A stretch of 64,000 bases of DNA from Ignatzschineria indica (GCF_003121925.1 NZ_QEWR01000002.1:1-64000), one strand, 5' to 3'; shown: positions 42,865 through 52,287, numbered from the stretch's first letter. Notes: generated from the sequence alone by a model not told the origin. A program made the numbers and translations.

Positions 42865-44547
42865 ATGGTCCCTAATCCTGAGCAGAAATATCAACGCTTT
42901 GAAGTTCCTAACTATACAAACCGTACTTGGCCGAATAAAGAGATTACTAAAGTGCCACGTTGGTTAAGTTCAGATTTACGTGATGGTAACCAATCACTGA
43001 TTGAACCAATGAGTGTTGAGAAGAAGATTCGGATGTTTGATCTTTTGATTGAGTGTGGCTTTAAAGAGATTGAGGTAGGATTCCCATCAGCTTCCGATAC
43101 AGAATTTAGTTTTGTACGTAAATTGATTGAAGAGAATCGTATTCCAGATGATGTGACGATTCAGGTATTAACACAATCGCGCCAAGATCTTATCACAAAG
43201 ACATTTGAAGCATTAAAAGGGGTTAAGAAAGCGATTATTCATTACTATAATGCTGTTTCCCCCACTTTTAGACGTGTTGTCTTTAAGATGGAAAAGCCGG
43301 AGATTAAAGCATTAGCCGTAAAAGGTGGTGAGATGATTTTAGCTGAATCATTAAAGTATCCTGAAACGGAATGGCATTTTGAATACTCTCCTGAAATCTT
43401 CTCCGATGCAGAATTGCCATTTTCACTCGAGGTTTGTGAAGCTGTCTGTGAGGTCTTTAAGCCAACACCAGAGAATAAGTTAATCTTGAACTTGCCGGCA
43501 ACTGTTGAGATGTCAACACCTAATGTCTATGCAGATCAAATTGAGTGGTTCAGTGATCATATTAGTTGTCGTGATTCTGTTGTCATCAGTGCTCACGTCC
43601 ATAATGACCGCGGTTGTGCTGTTGCGGCGACAGAGCTTGCTTTAATGGCCGGTGCTGATCGTGTTGAGGGGTGTCTTTTTGGGCATGGTGAGCGAACAGG
43701 AAATGTGGATTTAGTCACAGTTGCGCTCAACATGTATTCTCAAGGACTCCATCCTGGTTTAGATTTTAGTAAGATCAACACGGTTGTTAGAGAGGTGGAG
43801 TATTGTACTGATTTACCAGTTCATCCTCGACATCCTTATGCCGGTGAGCTTGTCTTTACCGCTTTCTCAGGATCACATCAAGATGCGATTAGAAAAGGGT
43901 TATCTGATATGAAAGAGAATCCTGAGCAACATTGGAGAGTGCCTTACTTGCCGATTGATCCATTTGATTTAGGCCGCTCTTATGAGGCTGTGATCCGAGT
44001 GAATAGTCAATCAGGTAAAGGGGGAGTTACTTATCTTCTTGAAGAAGATCATGGTATTGAGCTTCCTAGACGATTACAGATCGAATTTAGTAAAGTTGCA
44101 CAAGAGGTTGCTGATGGTGAAGGGGTAGAACTTACCTCAAATCATCTTTATGAGATCTTTGAAAGAGAGTACTTCAATATTAATCCTCTATTAGAGATTA
44201 AGACACCAATCGATATTGAAGAGGACGCAGAAGGTAATACTTCTATGATGTTAACCTTGAAGACTCCGATGGGAGAGAAAGTATTAAAAGCAACGGGGAA
44301 TGGACCTATAGCGGCTTTAGTGAATGGGGTCAATGAGCTTTTTTCCTGGGATGTAGATGTCGTAGATTATAGCGAGCACGCCAGAAGTAAAGGTTCATCA
44401 GCACATGCTGTCTCCTATGTGGAGATGCAGATCGGTAACCGTACGCTCTTTGGTGCAGCAACACATGCCAACACATCACGATCTTCATTGAAGGCTGTTA
44501 TCTCGGCATTAAATAGAGCATTAGCAAAGGGTTATCTATCCTTTTAA
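42865..44547 (+). CDS. leuA: 2-isopropylmalate synthase
   Basis: 560 residues, the long (LeuA2/yeast-like) form. The catalytic motif SSDLRDGNQSLIEPMS, the HVHNDRG metal site, the GHGERTGNVDL motif and a C-terminal regulatory domain with the allosteric leucine site region (HARSKGSSAHAVSYVEMQIG) are seen. It condenses acetyl-CoA with 2-ketoisovalerate, the first step of leucine synthesis. The ATG at 42865 has AGAGGAG ahead; a frame start at 42820 lacks one. leuBCD are not next to it. Confidence 0.97.
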   Translation: MVPNPEQKYQRFEVPNYTNRTWPNKEITKVPRWLSSDLRDGNQSLIEPMSVEKKIRMFDLLIECGFKEIEVGFPSASDTEFSFVRKLIEENRIPDDVTIQVLTQSRQDLITKTFEALKGVKKAIIHYYNAVSPTFRRVVFKMEKPEIKALAVKGGEMILAESLKYPETEWHFEYSPEIFSDAELPFSLEVCEAVCEVFKPTPENKLILNLPATVEMSTPNVYADQIEWFSDHISCRDSVVISAHVHNDRGCAVAATELALMAGADRVEGCLFGHGERTGNVDLVTVALNMYSQGLHPGLDFSKINTVVREVEYCTDLPVHPRHPYAGELVFTAFSGSHQDAIRKGLSDMKENPEQHWRVPYLPIDPFDLGRSYEAVIRVNSQSGKGGVTYLLEEDHGIELPRRLQIEFSKVAQEVADGEGVELTSNHLYEIFEREYFNINPLLEIKTPIDIEEDAEGNTSMMLTLKTPMGEKVLKATGNGPIAALVNGVNELFSWDVDVVDYSEHARSKGSSAHAVSYVEMQIGNRTLFGAATHANTSRSSLKAVISALNRALAKGYLSF

Positions 44548-44549
44548 GT

Positions 44550-44584
44550 AGATCCTTTAGAGGAGATTTTAGGGATCTTTTAAC
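44550..44584 (+). terminator. Probable leuA terminator
   Basis: AGATCC/GGATCT stem extended by A-T pairs, followed by CTTTTA. Modest strength. Confidence 0.55.
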
Positions 44585-45012
44585 GGGTGGTATCAATAAT
44601 ATTAATCTCATATGGAATCTTGATCAGCAGCGGTGATCAGTAGCAGAAATCAGCTACGGAGGCCATTAATAGAGTATGTGTGGTACCATCCTTTTTTATT
44701 GTCTTCTATTACTCCTCTTCTTTATCAGTCTCATTAGATTGTCAGCTTTGTCTGTTTTACCAGTTTTTTATGGAATTGATTCTATCTTGTAGCATTATCT
44801 TGGTGGGGTTTATTCTCTTTGGTAACTCATTGAATTATATTTTAGTTGTTTGGAGAGAGTGGTGATATGGGGAGGCGAGAGGGAGGGAGCGTGAAGGAAA
44901 TAGCTCAATTTCCATTTTGTTGAAAGATATTTTATTCGGCACATAATGGGAGAAAATGGTAGAATTATCGGAACTAATTGAATCCTTTTTAAACTTTTTC
45001 AAGCTGATATAA
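44585..45012. other. Intergenic region between leuA and the metK leader
   Basis: About 430 bases without an assured gene. Two short overlapping hydrophobic frames start at 44676 (ATG, 38 codons, GGAGG 13 bases upstream) and 44680 (GTG, 61 codons). Either might be a small membrane peptide, but I see no family and do not call them. Confidence 0.4.
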
Positions 45013-45090
45013 ACCCTTCATACAGATCTAAAGTGTAGGTCTAATGAGTAAGACTGAAGGGTAAAATTAAAGAGCTTGGGAGCAGTTTTT
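45013..45090 (+). promoter_or_regulatory. Structured 5' leader of metK, possible cis-regulatory RNA
   Basis: ACCCTTCA (45013-45020) pairs perfectly with TGAAGGGT (45055-45062). Inside it, AGATCT (45024-45029) pairs with AGGTCT (45037-45042) around a 7-base loop. A weak GCT/AGC hairpin and a T run (45086-45092) follow. This looks like a folded leader that could end in a terminator. It does not match the SAM-I, SAM-II or SMK cores as I remember them. Confidence 0.45.
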
Positions 45091-45119
45091 TTACTATTGA
45101 ACATTAAAAGAAGAGAAGT

Positions 45120-46331
45120 ATGACATATTTATTTACCTCTGAATCAGTATCGGAAGGCCATCCAGATAAGGTGGCAGATCAGATCTCTGATGCTGTCCTT
45201 GATGCTCTTATTAAGGAAGACAAGGGTGCGCGAGTCGCGTGTGAGACGCTTGTTAAAACAGGTGTTGCGATCGTTGCTGGTGAAGTAACTACAAATGCTT
45301 GGGTAGATCTTGAAGATCTCGTCAGACGTGTAATTACAGATATTGGTTATGATTCTTCAAAAGTAGGCTTTGATGGTAAAACTTGTGGTGTCTTAAATAT
45401 CATCGGTAAACAGAGTAGTGAGATCGCTCAAGGTGTAGACCGTAAATTGCCGGAAGAGCAAGGAGCGGGGGATCAAGGCTTGATGTTTGGTTATGCATCG
45501 AATGAGACTGATGTCTTAATGCCGGCGCCTATTACATTTGCGCACCGATTAATGGAGTGTCAGTCAGAAGCACGTAAAAGTCGTCAGCTTTCATGGCTTC
45601 GCCCTGATGCTAAGAGTCAGGTGACTTTTGCCTACAATAATGATGGTTCCATTTCTCACGTTGATGCTGTTGTTCTTTCAACGCAACATGATGAGGAAGT
45701 CAAGGCGAAAGATTTGGAAGAAGCTGTGATGGAGCTTATTATTAAGAAGACGCTTCCTGCAGAGTGGTTAACAAAAGAGACAAAATATCATATTAACCCG
45801 ACAGGTAGCTTCACAATTGGTGGACCAGTTGGAGATTGTGGCTTAACAGGGCGTAAGATTATTGTTGATACATATGGTGGTATGGCGCGCCATGGTGGAG
45901 GTGCTTTCTCTGGAAAAGATCCTTCTAAAGTGGATCGATCAGCTGCATATGCAGGACGTTATGTTGCAAAGAATATTGTAGCTGCCGGATTAGCTGATAA
46001 GTGTGAGATTCAGGTTTCTTATGCTATTGGTGTTGCGGAGCCAACCTCTATTTCGATCACTACGTTTGGAACGAATAAAGTTCCTGAGGCAGAGATTGAA
46101 ACATTAGTACGTAAACATTTTGATCTTCGCCCTTATGGCATTATTACGATGTTAGATCTCTTGCATCCTATCTATCTTCCAACTGCTAGTTATGGTCACT
46201 TTGGGCGCCATCCTTATGAGATCGAATATGAGGCTGCAGATGGAACTACAACTACGGCAACAGCTTTCAGTTGGGAGAAGACAGATAAGGCTGATATCCT
46301 CAGAGAAGAGGCGGGTCTTAAAGAGTCTTAA
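45120..46331 (+). CDS. metK: S-adenosylmethionine synthetase
   Basis: 403 residues. [24 protein letters not shown] at the N-terminus, [12 protein letters not shown], the phosphate loop [21 protein letters not shown] and [19 protein letters not shown] are diagnostic. It makes S-adenosylmethionine from methionine and ATP. A purine-rich ribosome site lies before the ATG. It sits behind the structured leader described above, which suggests feedback control, though that is inference. Confidence 0.98.
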   Translation: MTYLFTSESVSEGHPDKVADQISDAVLDALIKEDKGARVACETLVKTGVAIVAGEVTTNAWVDLEDLVRRVITDIGYDSSKVGFDGKTCGVLNIIGKQSSEIAQGVDRKLPEEQGAGDQGLMFGYASNETDVLMPAPITFAHRLMECQSEARKSRQLSWLRPDAKSQVTFAYNNDGSISHVDAVVLSTQHDEEVKAKDLEEAVMELIIKKTLPAEWLTKETKYHINPTGSFTIGGPVGDCGLTGRKIIVDTYGGMARHGGGAFSGKDPSKVDRSAAYAGRYVAKNIVAAGLADKCEIQVSYAIGVAEPTSISITTFGTNKVPEAEIETLVRKHFDLRPYGIITMLDLLHPIYLPTASYGHFGRHPYEIEYEAADGTTTTATAFSWEKTDKADILREEAGLKES

Positions 46332-46497
46332 TTGGCAAAGATAAATGGTTATTCTCTCTCCATCTTGATGCAATTATTCTTGACATTGCAGTGGAAAAAG
46401 CTAGAATATTCCGTTGTCTTAGTATGAATTTGATACTCGTAGTGCTAACAGTAACCGCTACGAGTGTTGTCACTTATATAAATAAAGGGATTTAGGT

Positions 46498-46632
46498 ATG
46501 AAACGTACATTTCAACCAAGCTTAATCAAAAGAAAACGTAACCACGGTTTCCGTGCGCGTATGGCTACAAAAAATGGTCGTAAAGTGATCAACCGTCGCC
46601 GTGCTCGTGGACGTGCTCGTTTATCAGCATAA
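46498..46632 (+). CDS. rpmH: 50S ribosomal protein L34
   Basis: 44 residues: [20 protein letters not shown] onward, ending [12 protein letters not shown], the standard L34. It is too short for ordinary length cut-offs. AAAGGGA and TAGG precede the ATG. It starts the conserved rpmH-rnpA-yidD-yidC-mnmE block. In many bacteria dnaA and the origin lie on the other side, but here metK does. Confidence 0.98.
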   Translation: MKRTFQPSLIKRKRNHGFRARMATKNGRKVINRRRARGRARLSA

Positions 46633-46659
46633 TTAAATAGAATCAATTTCTAAAGATTC

Positions 46660-46697
46660 AAGGCGCTTGTTATCGTTGAATAATAGGCGCCTTTTTG
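46660..46697 (+). terminator. Terminator-like hairpin between rpmH and rnpA
   Basis: AAGGCGC/GCGCCTT with weak inner pairing, then TTTTTG. It would lower rnpA expression relative to rpmH. Confidence 0.7.
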
Positions 46698-46749
46698 TTT
46701 TGCAATGTACTCTATTGCGTTAGTATCTATTGAGATCAGATATATCGAT

Positions 46750-47145
46750 ATGAATAATTTTCAATTTGGAAGAGAGAAAAGGTTATTAACCGCACAAGAT
46801 TATAGTGCGGTGTTTAAAGATAACCGTAGTTTTAAAGATCGCTCTTTCCTTATATTAGTTAAACTAGTAAAGCGATCTGACTCAAAAGAGCAGGAGAATA
46901 CTTTAGATTTGAGAGTGCCGAGATTAGGTCTGGCGATTTCAAAAAAGAACTTTAAAAGAGCAGTAGATCGAAATCTTGTAAAGCGAGTGGTTCGAGAGTC
47001 ATTTCGAAGACATCAAGCGCTCTTAAAGGGGCTTGATATTGTTGTGATGAGTCGAGCAACGACAGATGTGCATAATTCATTAGCATTACACGCTTCACTT
47101 GAAAAACATTGGGAACAGATCAATAAAATATGCGTACAATCTTGA
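46750..47145 (+). CDS. rnpA: Ribonuclease P protein component
   Basis: About 131 residues with the RNR motif region [17 protein letters not shown] and [13 protein letters not shown]. It assists the RNase P RNA in maturing tRNA 5' ends. The start [18 protein letters not shown] at 46750 matches family length. An upstream frame start at 46705 overlaps the terminator hairpin tail. It overlaps yidD by 16 bases. Confidence 0.95.
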   Translation: MNNFQFGREKRLLTAQDYSAVFKDNRSFKDRSFLILVKLVKRSDSKEQENTLDLRVPRLGLAISKKNFKRAVDRNLVKRVVRESFRRHQALLKGLDIVVMSRATTDVHNSLALHASLEKHWEQINKICVQS

Positions 47146-47339
47146 TATGGCTTATTAAGTTTTATAAATATTTTTTGAGCCCACTAGTGGGGAATCAATG
47201 TCGCTTTGAGCCGACTTGTTCAACTTATGCTTTAGAAGCAATTACGCGATATGGTGCAATCAAAGGAAGTTGGTTGACAATTAAACGGCTTGTTCGTTGT
47301 CAGCCACTTTGTAAAGGTGGAGAAGATCCTGTACCTTAG
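47130..47339 (+). CDS. yidD: Membrane protein insertion efficiency factor YidD
   Basis: 69 residues. The N-terminal amphipathic helix [20 protein letters not shown], then the conserved CSTYALEAI and [18 protein letters not shown]. It is associated with the inner membrane and aids YidC-dependent insertion. It overlaps the rnpA end, which indicates translational coupling. Confidence 0.96.
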   Translation: MRTILIWLIKFYKYFLSPLVGNQCRFEPTCSTYALEAITRYGAIKGSWLTIKRLVRCQPLCKGGEDPVP

Positions 47340-47381
47340 GAACTTCTCAATTTGTTTTAACATTTATTAAAGAAATTATTT

Positions 47382-49127
47382 ATGCAGAATAATCAGCAGC
47401 GTCTTTTTCTCTTATTGATTTTAGCTGTCATCATCTATTTTCTCTACACGAAGTGGGTGGATTACAACGATCCTAAGCCACTTACGCCAGTAGAGCAGGT
47501 TGTGCCAGGTGCAACTGGAAGTCTAAATAGTGATGGACAGGTCCCGATGATTGGTTCCTCAGATCAAGGAGTACAAACTGCGGTTGCTCTTGATGAGTAT
47601 ATTACTGTCGTTACAGATGTGTACTCGGTCAATATTGCAAAGCAGGGTGGTGATATTATTGAGGTAGGGCTTCTTAAATATCCTGAAAGCTTAGAGGAGA
47701 AGGATAAACCCTTTAAGGTGATGGATAATAGTAGCGAGCGTTACCAAGTCACTCGTTCTGGATTATCGAGCCAGACTCATGAGGGGACGCCCAATCATAC
47801 GAACGCTATCTTTAGTAGTCAAAAAGATCATTATGAGTTACAACCTGGTGATGAGAGCATCATTGTTCCTCTAACCTATGTTGATCCTGAGAGCGGATTA
47901 ACCGTTAATAAGATTTATGAGTTCAAGCGTGGGCTCTACACTATTGGTTATACTCAAGAGTTGCAGAACAATTCTGACCAAGTTTGGGTCGGTGGAGAGT
48001 ATCGTGAGATTGCCACTAAGAAACCGCAGACCCCTAAAGGGAGTGCTATTGGCGCATCAAGCTTCGATGGTAGCGTCTTCTCTCTTCCTAACAATGATTA
48101 TAAGTATGAGAAATTAGCTTATAGCAAAATGACAACTACTGAGCGAGGCTTCAATGCTGAAGGGCATGAGGTTGTGCAATATCGTCCTAAAGAGTTTAGA
48201 GGTGAAGGTGGTTGGGTTGCGATGATTGAGCAATACTTTGTCGCTGCTTCTATTCCTGGTAAAGATAAAGAAGCCACAAAGCAGACTCAAAATGTCATTC
48301 AGACGTTGCAGTATGGTAACTTTAAAGATGAATCACAAAATACTTATGTGATTCGGATGATGGACCAAGCTCCGGTTACTGTAAAGCCAGGTGAAGCTCA
48401 TAGTTTTGAAGGTCGTTACTTTATCGGTCCTAAGTTGAAAGAGCAGCTAGAAGAGACAGCAGAATATCTTGATTTAACGCTCGATTTTGGTTGGTTTAGC
48501 CCAATTTCAGAATTGATGCTATGGATCTTGAAGTTCTATCATTCATTCTTAGGCAACTGGGGTTGGTCGATCATTCTTTTAACAGTTACTGTTAAGATTG
48601 CGCTCTTCTATTTTGCGAATAAGGGTTATACCTCAATGGCAAGAATGCGTAAGGTTGGACCTAAGCTTGCCCTAATTCGTGAAGAATATGCCGATAATCG
48701 TCAAAAACAATCGGAAGAGATGATGAAGCTCTATCGTAAAGAGAAGATCAATCCTTTAGGTGGTTGCTGGCCGATTATTATTCAGATTCCTGTTTTTATT
48801 GCGCTCTTCTGGATGTTGATGGAGAGTGTTGAGTTACGTCAAGCGCCATGGATCTTATGGATTAAAGATCTCTCGAAGATGGATCCTTACTTTATTCTAC
48901 CGATCATTATGGGAATCACGATGTTCTTCCAACAACGTTTAAACCCAGCGCCAACAGATCCAATGCAGGCGAAGATTATGAAGTGGATTCCAGTGGTCTT
49001 TACCTTTATGTTCATGTGGTTCGCGGCAGGAATCGTTCTCTACTGGATTACAAATAACCTCTTAACAATCCTTCAACAGACTATTATTATGAAGCGTGTT
49101 GAGCGGGACTCGAAAAAACATAGTTAA
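47382..49127 (+). CDS. yidC: Membrane protein insertase YidC
   Basis: 581 residues, with a first membrane helix (~6-22), a large periplasmic P1 domain (~60-350) and the C-terminal 60KD_IMP core with five helices (~375-575). Core motifs include NWGWSIILLTVTVKIALFYF, the cytoplasmic coiled coil MRKVGPKLALIREEY and NPLGGCWPIIIQIPVFIALFW. It inserts and folds inner membrane proteins alone or with SecYEG. A full-length proteobacterial form. Confidence 0.98.
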   Translation: MQNNQQRLFLLLILAVIIYFLYTKWVDYNDPKPLTPVEQVVPGATGSLNSDGQVPMIGSSDQGVQTAVALDEYITVVTDVYSVNIAKQGGDIIEVGLLKYPESLEEKDKPFKVMDNSSERYQVTRSGLSSQTHEGTPNHTNAIFSSQKDHYELQPGDESIIVPLTYVDPESGLTVNKIYEFKRGLYTIGYTQELQNNSDQVWVGGEYREIATKKPQTPKGSAIGASSFDGSVFSLPNNDYKYEKLAYSKMTTTERGFNAEGHEVVQYRPKEFRGEGGWVAMIEQYFVAASIPGKDKEATKQTQNVIQTLQYGNFKDESQNTYVIRMMDQAPVTVKPGEAHSFEGRYFIGPKLKEQLEETAEYLDLTLDFGWFSPISELMLWILKFYHSFLGNWGWSIILLTVTVKIALFYFANKGYTSMARMRKVGPKLALIREEYADNRQKQSEEMMKLYRKEKINPLGGCWPIIIQIPVFIALFWMLMESVELRQAPWILWIKDLSKMDPYFILPIIMGITMFFQQRLNPAPTDPMQAKIMKWIPVVFTFMFMWFAAGIVLYWITNNLLTILQQTIIMKRVERDSKKHS

Positions 49128-49151
49128 AATCACTATTAACGATAACAATTT

Positions 49152-49179
49152 ACAATCCCCTATATGGGGATTGTTTTTT
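49152..49179 (+). terminator. yidC terminator
   Basis: ACAATCCCC/GGGGATTGT stem, 4-base loop, then TTTTTT. It separates yidC from mnmE. Confidence 0.92.
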
Positions 49180-49195
49180 ATGAGGAAGTATAAGA

Positions 49196-50524
49196 GTGTT
49201 AAAAGATCAAACAATTGCAGCTATTGCAACAAGTACCGCAATAGGGGGGATTGGCATTGTCCGAATCTCGGGAAGTGAAGCGTTAGAGATTGTTAAAAAG
49301 ATGACAACTCTTGAAGATCTTAAGCCGAGACATGCCTATTTTTCTCCATTTTTAGATCATGATGGCGTTACAATTGATGAGGGTGTTGTGCTCTTCTATA
49401 AAGGACCTAACTCTTTTACAGGGGAGGATGTCGTTGAGCTTCAAGGGCATGGAGGCGTGATTGTACTCAACAGAGTCTTAAATCGTGTTTTGGAACTAGG
49501 TGCAACCATGGCACGCAGAGGAGAATTTTCTGAGCGAGCATTTTTAAATGGAAAGCTCGATCTAGTCCAAGCAGAGGCTATTCATGACCTTATTGTTAGT
49601 CAGAGTGAAGCGCAGGCAAAAGCGGCTATGAGTTCTTTGACAGGTAATTTTTCTAAGCGTGTAAATGAACTCTTAGAATCCCTTATTATGATGCGGGTCT
49701 ATATTGAGGCAGCGATCGATTTTAGTGAAGAAGATATTGATTTTATTTCAGATGGTAATGTTGTTAAAGGCTTAAAAGAGTTAAATGATCAAGTCTCTCA
49801 ATTATTAAAATCTGCTGGCAATGGGAAAGTTTTAACCGATGGTATTCGTGTTGTTATCGCCGGAAGACCTAATGCTGGAAAATCGAGTCTTCTTAATGCA
49901 TTATCTGGCGAAGAGACAGCTATTGTGACCGACATTGAAGGTACAACAAGAGATGTGTTGCGTGAACAGATTATTTTGGATGGAATGCCCCTCTATGTTA
50001 TCGATACAGCAGGTCTTCGAGAGACGACAGATCAGATTGAAGCTGAGGGGATTAAGCGTGCAAAACAGGAAGCTGCAACTGCAGATTTAGTGCTCTGGAT
50101 GCATGATGATCGCACTCCTTTTGAGGGCATTGATGCCGATATAGCAGCACTCAATATTCCTACAATTATTATTCATAATAAGGCGGATCTATCGGGTAGA
50201 GCAATTGGTGCACATGAGAAATATATTGCAATTAGTGCTAAAGATGGTCAAGGGTTAGAGGCACTGAAGAGTGCGATCTTAAAGCAGGTCGGCTTTGAGG
50301 CGCAAGAAGGACTCTTTAGTGCGAGAGAGCGTCATTTGCAAGCACTTCGTTCTGTTTTAGAACATTTTGCAACGGCATTATCATTGATTGAAGATGAAGT
50401 TGCAATTGAACTTGTAGCGGAGGAGCTGCGACTGGCTCAGATTGCTTTAGGAGAGATTACAGGGGAGTTTAGTTCTGATGCCCTTTTAGGGGAGATCTTT
50501 TCTAACTTCTGTATCGGTAAGTAG
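49196..50524 (+). CDS. mnmE: tRNA uridine-5-carboxymethylaminomethyl modification GTPase MnmE
   Basis: 442 residues: an N-terminal tetrahydrofolate-binding domain (IAAIATSTAIGGIGIVRISG), a central helical domain, an inserted GTPase domain with GRPNAGKSSLLN, DIEGTTRD, DTAGLRE and NKAD, and the C-terminal FCIGK whose cysteine is essential. With MnmG it modifies wobble uridines. The GTG start at 49196 has GAGGAAG seven bases before it. End of the rpmH-mnmE block. Confidence 0.97.
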   Translation: MLKDQTIAAIATSTAIGGIGIVRISGSEALEIVKKMTTLEDLKPRHAYFSPFLDHDGVTIDEGVVLFYKGPNSFTGEDVVELQGHGGVIVLNRVLNRVLELGATMARRGEFSERAFLNGKLDLVQAEAIHDLIVSQSEAQAKAAMSSLTGNFSKRVNELLESLIMMRVYIEAAIDFSEEDIDFISDGNVVKGLKELNDQVSQLLKSAGNGKVLTDGIRVVIAGRPNAGKSSLLNALSGEETAIVTDIEGTTRDVLREQIILDGMPLYVIDTAGLRETTDQIEAEGIKRAKQEAATADLVLWMHDDRTPFEGIDADIAALNIPTIIIHNKADLSGRAIGAHEKYIAISAKDGQGLEALKSAILKQVGFEAQEGLFSARERHLQALRSVLEHFATALSLIEDEVAIELVAEELRLAQIALGEITGEFSSDALLGEIFSNFCIGK

Positions 50525-50585
50525 TATTAGAAAGAGATAATAGGGAAGAGCATTAGGAAGAAGTAGTTAAGTGCTAACTTAGTGA

Positions 50586-50616
50586 TCATCTATCATCTAT
50601 CATCTATCATCTATCA
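50586..50616. repeat. Heptanucleotide tandem repeat (TCATCTA), 4.4 copies
   Basis: Four perfect TCATCTA units plus TCA, ending 20 bases before the start codon of the DUF3820 gene, between its probable promoter and ribosome site. Confidence 0.92.
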
Positions 50617-50636
50617 GGGATGAGGAGTTTAATCGT

Positions 50637-50864
50637 ATGGAGAGCTTTCTAACGGAAGAAAATCTATTAAAACTAGCGACAATCAAGATGCCTTTTGGTC
50701 GTTATGCCGGAAGGATCTTGATAGATCTACCTGAGGAGTATCTTTTATGGTTTAATCGTGCTGATAAGGGCTTTCCAAAAGGTGAGTTAGGAGAGTTGAT
50801 GCAATTGGCATTAATGTTAAAGATCGACGGGACAGATGGATTAGTCAGGCGATTAAAGGTCTAA
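50637..50864 (+). CDS. DUF3820-family protein
   Basis: 75 residues matching DUF3820 in its core (MPFGRYAGRILIDLPEEYLLWFNRADKGFPKGELGELMQLAL). The structured motif FGRYAG and LPEEYLLWF are its hallmarks. The function is not established, though one relative has been described as quorum-sensing-regulated. GAGGAG lies at proper distance before the ATG. The perfect heptamer repeat immediately upstream could modulate its expression. Confidence 0.85.
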   Translation: MESFLTEENLLKLATIKMPFGRYAGRILIDLPEEYLLWFNRADKGFPKGELGELMQLALMLKIDGTDGLVRRLKV

Positions 50865-51006
50865 AGTTTGAAAGCTCCTTTGAAGACGGTTCTCCCATTC
50901 TCTATTCTCATCTCTTTTTCTTTGCGGTATATCCTTCAGATATGCTGTAAGTATCTTTTAGGTCCTTTTGGGTATATTTGTAAGATATCGTAAAATATTT
51001 CAAAAA

Positions 51007-51041
51007 ATCAAAACTCTTAAAAGATCAAAAACTCTTAAAGA
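51007..51041. repeat. Direct repeat upstream of the large hairpin
   Basis: ATCAAAACTCTTAAAAG is followed directly by ATCAAAAACTCTTAAAG, two near-identical 17-base copies. The rest of the 350-base gap from 50865 is A+T-rich. Confidence 0.7.
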
Positions 51042-51056
51042 AGTCATCTTAAAATA

Positions 51057-51127
51057 GTAAAAGCCATCACTCTTAATGGGGTTCACTTGACTTTTAGGGT
51101 GCAGTTCATTAAAGAGGATGGCTTTTT
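51057..51127. terminator. Long bidirectional terminator-like hairpin
   Basis: AAAAGCCATC-CTCTT-AATG (51059 onward) pairs with CATT-AAGAG-GATGGCTTTT, enclosing a ~30-base loop. T runs flank both ends, so it can end DUF3820 transcription on the plus strand and the lipoprotein gene on the minus strand. Confidence 0.82.
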
Positions 51128-51215
51128 ATTCTTTTCTTGTTCTCTAGTTCTCTAATTTTATCTAGAATCCCTGTGGATTCTTTAAAGAGATCTAAGTTTT
51201 AGAGCTAAGCTCTCT

Positions 51216-51977
51216 CTATTTTACAAGATCACCTACAGACTTTTTAGTCTCTTCAACGGTCTTGTTCATAGCATCTTCAGCTGCTTTTTTCATCTCTTCT
51301 GCAATTTCAGCAGCTGCTTCTTCAGCGGCCTTTTTAGCTTCTTCGATCTTATCCATATTGTCGCCAGCTTTTTTCGCAGCATCTGCAGCGGCTTTCTCTG
51401 TTGTTTCAACGGATTTTTCTACCGCTTTTGCTGCAGCTTCTTCTGCTTTTTCAGCTTGTTCTGCGACTTTATCAGTTGCTTCGCGCTTTAACTCAGCTGC
51501 TTTATCAACTGCTTTTTCACTCTCTTTCGCAGCTTTTTCTGCAACTTCTTCAGCTTTTTTTGCTGCTTTCTCTTCCGCTTCAGCTAACTTCTCTTTTGCT
51601 TCATCAACTTTCTCTTCAGCACTATTTGTTGCTGTTTTTTTAGCTTCTTCAGCTGCTTTCTTCTCAGCTTCAGCTTTCTCAATAGCCGCTTTTTCTACTT
51701 TTTTAGCCTCTTCTTCAGCCGCTTTTCTTGTCTCTTCAGCCTGCTCTATGGTCTTTTTCTCAGTCTCTTTTGCAGCCTTTTCAGTTGCTTCTTTCTCTTT
51801 TTTAGCTTGCTCAACAACTTCTTTCTCTGCTTTTTTTACCTCTTTCTCAGCTTTTTTAGCAATCTCTTCAGTCTGTTTGACTGCAGCTGCTTTGGGATCT
51901 TTTGCTTCATCTGAGCATGCAACAAGACCTGCAAAAGCGATTGAGCTGATTAAGAGTAATTTTGTAATATTTTTCAT
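51216..51977 (-). CDS. Ala/Lys/Glu-rich helical lipoprotein
   Basis: 253 residues. Lipobox LVAC (Cys21), then about 220 residues made almost only of Ala, Lys and Glu with Asp, Val and Thr, in irregular 11-residue-like units (EEAKKAAEEA, KAEEAAAKAVEK). It has no proline and only one glycine until near the end, so a single long helix or coiled coil anchored to a membrane is expected. Such sequences resemble LEA-like or TolA-linker segments. The high opposite-strand frame is a compositional shadow. Function unknown; an envelope spacer or stress protein is possible. Confidence 0.8.
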   Translation of the reverse strand: MKNITKLLLISSIAFAGLVACSDEAKDPKAAAVKQTEEIAKKAEKEVKKAEKEVVEQAKKEKEATEKAAKETEKKTIEQAEETRKAAEEEAKKVEKAAIEKAEAEKKAAEEAKKTATNSAEEKVDEAKEKLAEAEEKAAKKAEEVAEKAAKESEKAVDKAAELKREATDKVAEQAEKAEEAAAKAVEKSVETTEKAAADAAKKAGDNMDKIEEAKKAAEEAAAEIAEEMKKAAEDAMNKTVEETKKSVGDLVK

Positions 51978-52287
51978 ATAGTCAAATATCCTTATTGTAG
52001 AGTGAATATATTATTTAAAAAACAAGTAAATAATAAGTGATTATTTGTGATTAAGTAATATCGAAATGATATGCCGAAATGAATATTGAAATGATATTCA
52101 ATACTTAAATAGTTTATCTCTCCGATTATACGGTATTTACCTTATAAAAAAAACTATAGAGAGCAATGATTAGCTAATTTTTCTAAATTTGTTTAATTTT
52201 TTTTGATTTCATTTGATTTTATTTAAATTTTCACCATCTTAATTCGTTATTTTAGCGTAGAAGTCGCAGTAAAAAGCAATAAAATCA

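Noticed and set aside
44676-44865. Two overlapping hydrophobic short frames between leuA and metK
   Set aside because: One has GGAGG but at long spacing and neither shows a family. Small membrane peptide remains possible but unsupported.
46441-46497. Replication origin beside rpmH
   Set aside because: rpmH is often near dnaA and oriC, but here metK lies upstream and no cluster of TTATCCACA-type boxes is seen.
50586-50616. CRISPR array
   Set aside because: The heptamer units are contiguous, with no spacers. No CRISPR-like repeat-spacer pattern or cas gene was found in the window.
51262-51981. Long plus-strand frame opposite the A/K/E lipoprotein (239 codons)
   Set aside because: Its Ser/Ala/Phe-rich composition is the mirror of GCT/GAA/AAA codons. 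The minus strand has the lipoprotein signal and ribosome site.
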